64,000 bases of DNA from Ectobius pallidus. Lineage: Eukaryota; Arthropoda; Insecta; Blattodea; Ectobiidae. The DNA lies in assembly GCA_964059195.1 (NCBI GenBank), contig CAXKWD010000014.1:744001-808000 (forward strand), read 5' to 3'. Position numbers and translations under genes: made by a program. A model generated the notes under the pieces. The model saw only the letters and a list, made by a program, of their open reading frames with translations, was not told where the DNA came from and made no database searches. This document shows, piece by piece, positions 52,260-61,261 of the stretch (position 1 is the stretch's first letter; the number at the start of each line of letters is the position of its first letter).

Positions 52260-55200
52260 TATCAACGTAATTTTTTTATCACGAATGTTTTTCCTAGCCA
52301 TGATAGTCGAAACCGGAAACTGTAGCCTAGCAATGAAGTTTTAAAACACCAGACTGTTGCTTAGCAATGACATTTTGAACAAGAAACTGTAGCTTAGCAA
52401 TGCCATCTCCCAATACGAAACTGTTGCCTAGCAATGTCATCTATAAGGAATAGTTTTTAATCCTTCAATGATCAATACATACAATGAAAATATCGGTGAT
52501 ATGCTAATGTCAAAACATGGGTTGTAAATTTTACTTTAATAGAAAGAATACTGTTGCCTAGCAATTAGTTTTAAAACACGAAAGTGTTGCCTAGGAATTC
52601 CATTTTAAACCGGAAACTGTTGCCTAGCAATGTCCTCAAAAAGAACTGTTGCTTAGCAATGGCATTTTTAAACACAATATTGCTACCTATTAAAAGCTTT
52701 TAAAAAAAGATACTGTTGCGTAGCAATGTCAATTTCTGAAACGAAACCTTTACCTTTCAATGCATTTTTCAAATTCGAAACTTCTTCCTAGTAATGTAAT
52801 TTTTAAAGACAATGTGGCTACCTAACGATGTAATTTTTCTATCACGAATGTTTTGCCTAGCCATGCCAGTCTAAACCGGAATCTGTTGCCTAGCAATGAA
52901 GTTTTATAACACCTGACTGTTGCTTAGCAATGACATTTTGAATAAGAAACTGTAGCTTAGCAATGCCATCTCCAAATACGAAACTGTTGCCTAGCAATGT
53001 CATCTATAAGGAATAGTTTTTAATCCCTCAATGATCAATACATACAATGAAAATATCGGTGATATGCTAATGTCAAAACATGGGTTGTAAATTTTACTTT
53101 AATAGAAAGAATACTGTTGCCTAGCAATGAGTTTTAAAACATGAAAGTGTTGCCTAGCAATGCCATTTTAAACCGGAAACTGTTGCCTAGCAATGCCATC
53201 AAAAAGAACTGTTGCTTAGCAATGTAATTTTAAACACAATATTGCTACCTATTATAAACTTTTAAATAATATACTGTTGCGTAGCAATGTCAGTTTCAGA
53301 CACGAAACTTTTACCTTTCAATGCATTTTTGAAAGTCGAAACTTTTTCCTAGTAATGTAATTTTTAAATACAATTTGACTGCCTAACAATGTAATTTTTC
53401 TATCACGAAAGTTTTCCCTAGCCATGCCAGTCTAAAAGGAAACTGTTGCCTAGCAATGAAGTTTTAAAACACCTGACTGTTGCTTAGCAATGACATTTAG
53501 AACAAGAAACTGTAGCTTAGCAATGCCATCTCCAAATACGAAACTGTTGCATAGCAATGTCATCTATAAGGAATAGTTTTTAATCCTTCAATGATCAATA
53601 CATACAATGAAAATATCGGTGATATGCTAATGTCAAAACATGGGTTTTAAATTTTACTTTAATAGAAAGAATACTGTTGCTTAGCAATTAGTTTTAAAAC
53701 ACGAAAGTGTTGCCTAGCAATGCCATTTTAAACCGGAAACTGTTGCCTAGCAATGTCCTCAAAAAGAACTGTTGCTTAGCAATGGCATTTTTAAACACAA
53801 TATTGCTACCTATTAAAAGCTTTTAAAAAAAGATACTGTTGCGTAGCAATGTCAATTTCTGAAACGAAACCTTTACCTTTCAATGCATTTTTCAAATTCG
53901 AAACTTCTTCCTAGTAATCTAATTTTTAAAGACAATTTGGCTACCTAACAATGTAATTTTTCTATCACGAAAGGTTTGCCTAGCAATGCCAGTCTAAACC
54001 GGAAACTGTTGCCTAGCAATTAAGTTTTAAAACAGCTGACTCTTGCTTAGCAATGACATTTTGAACATGAAACTGTAACTTAGCAATGCCATCTCCAAAT
54101 ACGAAACTGTTGCCTAGCAATGTCTTCTATAAGGAAAAGTTTTTGATCCCTCAATGATCAATACATACAATGAAAATATCGGTGATATGCTAATAGCATA
54201 ACAGGGGTTGTAAATTTTCTTTAATAGAAAAGAATACTGTTGCCTAGCAATGAGTTTTAAAACACGAAAGTGTTGCCTAGCAATGCCTTTTTAAACAGGA
54301 AACTTTTGCCTAGCAATGCCATCAAAAAGAACTGTTGCTTAGCAATGGCATTTTTAAACACAATATTGCTACCTATTTAAAGCTTTTAAAAAAAGATACT
54401 GTTGCGTAGCAATGTCAATTTCTGACACGAAACCTTTACCTTTCAATGCATTTTCCAAAGTAGAAACTTCTTCCTAGCAATGTAATATTTAAAGACAATT
54501 TGGCTTCCTATCAACGTAATTTTTCTATCACCAATGTTTTTCCTAGCCATGCCAGTCTAAACCGGAAACTGTAGCCTAGCAATGAAGTTTTAAAACACCT
54601 GACTGTTGCTTAGCAATGACATTTTGAACAACAAACTGTAGCTTAGCAATGCCATCTCCAAATACGAAACTGTTGCATAGCAATGTCATCTATAAGGAAT
54701 AGTTTTTAATCCTTCAATGATCAATACATACAATGAAAATATCGGTGATATGCTAATGTCAAAACATGGGTTGTAAATTTTACTTTAGTAGAAAGAATAC
54801 TGTTGCCTAGCAATTAGTTTTAAAACACGAAAGTGTTGCCTAGCAATGCCATTTTAAACCGGAAACTGTTGCCTAGCAATGTCCTCAAAAAGAACTGTTG
54901 CTTAGCAATGGCATTTTTAAACACAACATTGCTACCTATTATAAACTTTTAAATAATATACTGTTGCGTAGCAATGTCAATGTCAGACACAAATCTTTCA
55001 CCTTTCAATGCATTTTTCATGTCGAAACTTTTTCCTAGCAATGTAATTTTTAAAGACAATTTGGCTACCTAACAATGTAATTTTTCTATCACGAAAGGTT
55101 TGCCTAGCAATGCCAGTCTAAACCGGAAACTGTTGCCTAGCAATTAAGTTTTAAAACAGCTGACTCTTGCTTAGCAATGAGATTTTGAACATGAAACTGT

Positions 55201-56760
55201 AACTTAGCAATGCCATCTCCAAATACGAAACTGTTGCCTAGCAATGTCTTCTATAAGGAAAAGTTTTTGATCCTTCAATGATCAATACATACAATGAAAA
55301 TATCGGTGATATGCTAACGTCAAAACATGGGTTGTAAATTTTACTTTAATAGAAAGAATACTGTTGCCTAGCAATGAGTTTTAAAACACGAAAGTGTTGC
55401 CTGGCAATGCCATTTTAAACCAGAAACTGTTGCCTAGCAATTTCATCAAAAAGAACTGTTGCTTAGCAATGTCATTTTTTAACACAATATTGCTACCTAT
55501 TTAAAGCTTTTAAAAAAAGATACTGTTGCGTAGCAATGTCAATTTCTGACACGAAACCTTTACTTTTCAATGCATTTTCCAAAGTCGAAACTTCTTCCTA
55601 GCAATGTAATTTTTAAAGACAATTTGGCTGCCTATCAATGTAATTTTTCAATCACGAATGTTTTGCCTAACCATGCCAGTCTAAACCGGAAACTGTTGCC
55701 TAGCAATGAAGTTTTAAAACACCTGACTGTTGCTTAGCAATGACATTTTGAATAAGAAACTGTAGCTTAGCAATGCCATCTCCAAATACGAAAATGTTGC
55801 CTAGCAATGTCATCTATAAGCAATTGCCTTTCATCCCTCAATGATCAATACATACAATGAAAATATCGGTGATATGCTAATGGCATAACAGGGGTTGTAA
55901 ATTTTTCTTTAATAGAAAAGAATACTGTTGCCTAGCAATGAGTTTTAAAACACGAAAGTGTTGCCTAGCAATGCCATTTTAAACAGGAAACTGTTGCCTA
56001 GCAATGCCATCAAAAAGAACTGTTGATTAGCAATGTAATTTTTGAACACAATATTGCTACCTATTTAAAGCTTTTAAAAAAAGATACTGTTGCGTAGCGA
56101 TGTCAATTTCTGACACGAAACCTTTACCTTTCAATGCATTTTCCAAAGTCGAATCTTATTCCTAGCAATGTAATTTTTAAAGACAATTTGGCTGCATATC
56201 AACGTAATTTTTCTATCACGAATGTTTTTCCTAGCCATGCCAGTCTAAACCGGAAACTGTAGCATAGCAATGAAGTTTTAAAACACCTGACTGTTGCTTA
56301 GCAATGACATTTAGAACAAGAAACTGTAGCTTAGCAATGCCATCTCCAAATACGAAACTGTTGCCTAGCAAAGTCTTCTATAAGGAATAGCCTTTAATCC
56401 CTCAATGATCAATACATACAATGAAAATATCGGTGATATGCTAATGGCATAACAGGGGTTGTAAATTTTTCTTTAATAGAAAAGAATACTGTTGCCTAGC
56501 AATGAGTTTTAAAACACGAAAGTGTTGCCTACCAATGCCATTTTAAACCGGAAACTGTTGCCTAGCAATGCCATCAAAAAGAACTGTTGCTTAGCAAAGT
56601 CATTTTTAAACACAATATTGCTACCTATTTAAAGCTTTTAAAAAAAGATACTGTGGCGTAGCAATGTCAATTTCAGACACGAAACTTTTACCTTTCAATG
56701 CATTTTTGAAAGTCGAAACTTTTTCCTAGCAATGTAATATTTAAATACAATTTGACTGCC
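52260..56760 (+). repeat. 8-monomer HOR, 4,501 bp, copy 1 of 2
   Basis: Monomers anchored at 52495, 53058, 53618, 54181, 54744, 55305, 55868 and 56432 (T-T-T-C-T-T-C-C). It begins with TATCAACGTAATTTTTTTAT in subunit 9 and contains the rare CATGATAGTCG, ACATGGGTTTTAAA and CGAATCTTATTCC. Private differences from copy 2 are CTAGGAATTCC near 52,592, AGTAATCTAATT near 53,918 and CGAAAATGTTGCC near 55,791. Confidence 0.92.
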
Positions 56761-59700
56761 TATCAACGTAATTTTTTTATCACGAATGTTTTTCCTAGCC
56801 ATGATAGTCGAAACCGGAAACTGTAGCCTAGCAATGAAGTTTTAAAACACCAGACTGTTGCTTAGCAATGACATTTTGAACAAGAAACTGTAGCTTAGCA
56901 ATGCCATCTCCCAATACGAAACTGTTGCCTAGCAATGTCATCTATAAGGAATAGTTTTTAATCCTTCAATGATCAATACATACAATGAAAATATCGGTGA
57001 TATGCTAATGTCAAAACATGGGTTGTAAATTTTACTTTAATAGAAAGAATACTGTTGCCTAGCAATTAGTTTTAAAACACGAAAGTGTTGCCTAGCAATT
57101 CCATTTTAAACCGGAAACTGTTGCCTAGCAATGTCCTCAAAAAGAACTGTTGCTTAGCAATGGCATTTTTAAACACAATATTGCTACCTATTAAAAGCTT
57201 TTAAAAAAAGATACTGTTGCGTAGCAATGTCAATTTCTGAAACGAAACCTTTACCTTTCAATGCATTTTTCAAATTCGAAACTTCTTCCTAGTAATGTAA
57301 TTTTTAAAGACAATGTGGCTACCTAACGATGTAATTTTTCTATCACGAATGTTTTGCCTAGCCATGCCAGTCTAAACCGGAATCTGTTGCCTAGCAATGA
57401 AGTTTTATAACACCTGACTGTTGCTTAGCAATGACATTTTGAATAAGAAACTGTAGCTTAGCAATGCCATCTCCAAATACGAAACTGTTGCCTAGCAATG
57501 TCATCTATAAGGAATAGTTTTTAATCCCTCAATGATCAATACATACAATGAAAATATCGGTGATATGCTAATGTCAAAACATGGGTTGTAAATTTTACTT
57601 TAATAGAAAGAATACTGTTGCCTAGCAATGAGTTTTAAAACATGAAAGTGTTGCCTAGCAATGCCATTTTAAACCGGAAACTGTTGCCTAGCAATGCCAT
57701 CAAAAAGAACTGTTGCTTAGCAATGTAATTTTAAACACAATATTGCTACCTATTATAAACTTTTAAATAATATACTGTTGCGTAGCAATGTCAGTTTCAG
57801 ACACGAAACTTTTACCTTTCAATGCATTTTTGAAAGTCGAAACTTTTTCCTAGTAATGTAATTTTTAAATACAATTTGACTGCCTAACAATGTAATTTTT
57901 CTATCACGAAAGTTTTCCCTAGCCATGCCAGTCTAAAAGGAAACTGTTGCCTAGCAATGAAGTTTTAAAACACCTGACTGTTGCTTAGCAATGACATTTA
58001 GAACAAGAAACTGTAGCTTAGCAATGCCATCTCCAAATACGAAACTGTTGCATAGCAATGTCATCTATAAGGAATAGTTTTTAATCCTTCAATGATCAAT
58101 ACATACAATGAAAATATCGGTGATATGCTAATGTCAAAACATGGGTTTTAAATTTTACTTTAATAGAAAGAATACTGTTGCTTAGCAATTAGTTTTAAAA
58201 CACGAAAGTGTTGCCTAGCAATGCCATTTTAAACCGGAAACTGTTGCCTAGCAATGTCCTCAAAAAGAACTGTTGCTTAGCAATGGCATTTTTAAACACA
58301 ATATTGCTACCTATTAAAAGCTTTTAAAAAAAGATACTGTTGCGTAGCAATGTCAATTTCTGAAACGAAACCTTTACCTTTCAATGCATTTTTCAAATTC
58401 GAAACTTCTTCCTAGTAATGTAATTTTTAAAGACAATTTGGCTACCTAACAATGTAATTTTTCTATCACGAAAGGTTTGCCTAGCAATGCCAGTCTAAAC
58501 CGGAAACTGTTGCCTAGCAATTAAGTTTTAAAACAGCTGACTCTTGCTTAGCAATGACATTTTGAACATGAAACTGTAACTTAGCAATGCCATCTCCAAA
58601 TACGAAACTGTTGCCTAGCAATGTCTTCTATAAGGAAAAGTTTTTGATCCCTCAATGATCAATACATACAATGAAAATATCGGTGATATGCTAATAGCAT
58701 AACAGGGGTTGTAAATTTTCTTTAATAGAAAAGAATACTGTTGCCTAGCAATGAGTTTTAAAACACGAAAGTGTTGCCTAGCAATGCCTTTTTAAACAGG
58801 AAACTTTTGCCTAGCAATGCCATCAAAAAGAACTGTTGCTTAGCAATGGCATTTTTAAACACAATATTGCTACCTATTTAAAGCTTTTAAAAAAAGATAC
58901 TGTTGCGTAGCAATGTCAATTTCTGACACGAAACCTTTACCTTTCAATGCATTTTCCAAAGTAGAAACTTCTTCCTAGCAATGTAATATTTAAAGACAAT
59001 TTGGCTTCCTATCAACGTAATTTTTCTATCACCAATGTTTTTCCTAGCCATGCCAGTCTAAACCGGAAACTGTAGCCTAGCAATGAAGTTTTAAAACACC
59101 TGACTGTTGCTTAGCAATGACATTTTGAACAACAAACTGTAGCTTAGCAATGCCATCTCCAAATACGAAACTGTTGCATAGCAATGTCATCTATAAGGAA
59201 TAGTTTTTAATCCTTCAATGATCAATACATACAATGAAAATATCGGTGATATGCTAATGTCAAAACATGGGTTGTAAATTTTACTTTAGTAGAAAGAATA
59301 CTGTTGCCTAGCAATTAGTTTTAAAACACGAAAGTGTTGCCTAGCAATGCCATTTTAAACCGGAAACTGTTGCCTAGCAATGTCCTCAAAAAGAACTGTT
59401 GCTTAGCAATGGCATTTTTAAACACAACATTGCTACCTATTATAAACTTTTAAATAATATACTGTTGCGTAGCAATGTCAATGTCAGACACAAATCTTTC
59501 ACCTTTCAATGCATTTTTCATGTCGAAACTTTTTCCTAGCAATGTAATTTTTAAAGACAATTTGGCTACCTAACAATGTAATTTTTCTATCACGAAAGGT
59601 TTGCCTAGCAATGCCAGTCTAAACCGGAAACTGTTGCCTAGCAATTAAGTTTTAAAACAGCTGACTCTTGCTTAGCAATGAGATTTTGAACATGAAACTG

Positions 59701-61261
59701 TAACTTAGCAATGCCATCTCCAAATACGAAACTGTTGCCTAGCAATGTCTTCTATAAGGAAAAGTTTTTGATCCTTCAATGATCAATACATACAATGAAA
59801 ATATCGGTGATATGCTAACGTCAAAACATGGGTTGTAAATTTTACTTTAATAGAAAGAATACTGTTGCCTAGCAATGAGTTTTAAAACACGAAAGTGTTG
59901 CCTGGCAATGCCATTTTAAACCAGAAACTGTTGCCTAGCAATTTCATCAAAAAGAACTGTTGCTTAGCAATGTCATTTTTTAACACAATATTGCTACCTA
60001 TTTAAAGCTTTTAAAAAAAGATACTGTTGCGTAGCAATGTCAATTTCTGACACGAAACCTTTACTTTTCAATGCATTTTCCAAAGTCGAAACTTCTTCCT
60101 AGCAATGTAATTTTTAAAGACAATTTGGCTGCCTATCAATGTAATTTTTCAATCACGAATGTTTTGCCTAACCATGCCAGTCTAAACCGGAAACTGTTGC
60201 CTAGCAATGAAGTTTTAAAACACCTGACTGTTGCTTAGCAATGACATTTTGAATAAGAAACTGTAGCTTAGCAATGCCATCTCCAAATACGAAACTGTTG
60301 CCTAGCAATGTCATCTATAAGCAATTGCCTTTCATCCCTCAATGATCAATACATACAATGAAAATATCGGTGATATGCTAATGGCATAACAGGGGTTGTA
60401 AATTTTTCTTTAATAGAAAAGAATACTGTTGCCTAGCAATGAGTTTTAAAACACGAAAGTGTTGCCTAGCAATGCCATTTTAAACAGGAAACTGTTGCCT
60501 AGCAATGCCATCAAAAAGAACTGTTGATTAGCAATGTAATTTTTGAACACAATATTGCTACCTATTTAAAGCTTTTAAAAAAAGATACTGTTGCGTAGCG
60601 ATGTCAATTTCTGACACGAAACCTTTACCTTTCAATGCATTTTCCAAAGTCGAATCTTATTCCTAGCAATGTAATTTTTAAAGACAATTTGGCTGCATAT
60701 CAACGTAATTTTTCTATCACGAATGTTTTTCCTAGCCATGCCAGTCTAAACCGGAAACTGTAGCATAGCAATGAAGTTTTAAAACACCTGACTGTTGCTT
60801 AGCAATGACATTTAGAACAAGAAACTGTAGCTTAGCAATGCCATCTCCAAATACGAAACTGTTGCCTAGCAAAGTCTTCTATAAGGAATAGCCTTTAATC
60901 CCTCAATGATCAATACATACAATGAAAATATCGGTGATATGCTAATGGCATAACAGGGGTTGTAAATTTTTCTTTAATAGAAAAGAATACTGTTGCCTAG
61001 CAATGAGTTTTAAAACACGAAAGTGTTGCCTACCAATGCCATTTTAAACCGGAAACTGTTGCCTAGCAATGCCATCAAAAAGAACTGTTGCTTAGCAAAG
61101 TCATTTTTAAACACAATATTGCTACCTATTTAAAGCTTTTAAAAAAAGATACTGTGGCGTAGCAATGTCAATTTCAGACACGAAACTTTTACCTTTCAAT
61201 GCATTTTTGAAAGTCGAAACTTTTTCCTAGCAATGTAATATTTAAATACAATTTGACTGCC
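56761..61261 (+). repeat. 8-monomer HOR, 4,501 bp, copy 2 of 2
   Basis: Tandem copy of 52,260-56,760; I saw only a handful of differences. The join at about 56,758-56,762 is chimeric: AATTTGACTGCC of one subunit-9 type passes into TATCAACG of another, while the native continuation GACTGCCTAACAATG appears at the right end (61,253-61,268). The native left context GGCTGCCTATCAACG is at about 52,253-52,267. This places the crossover within the shared CTGCCTA. Confidence 0.92.
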
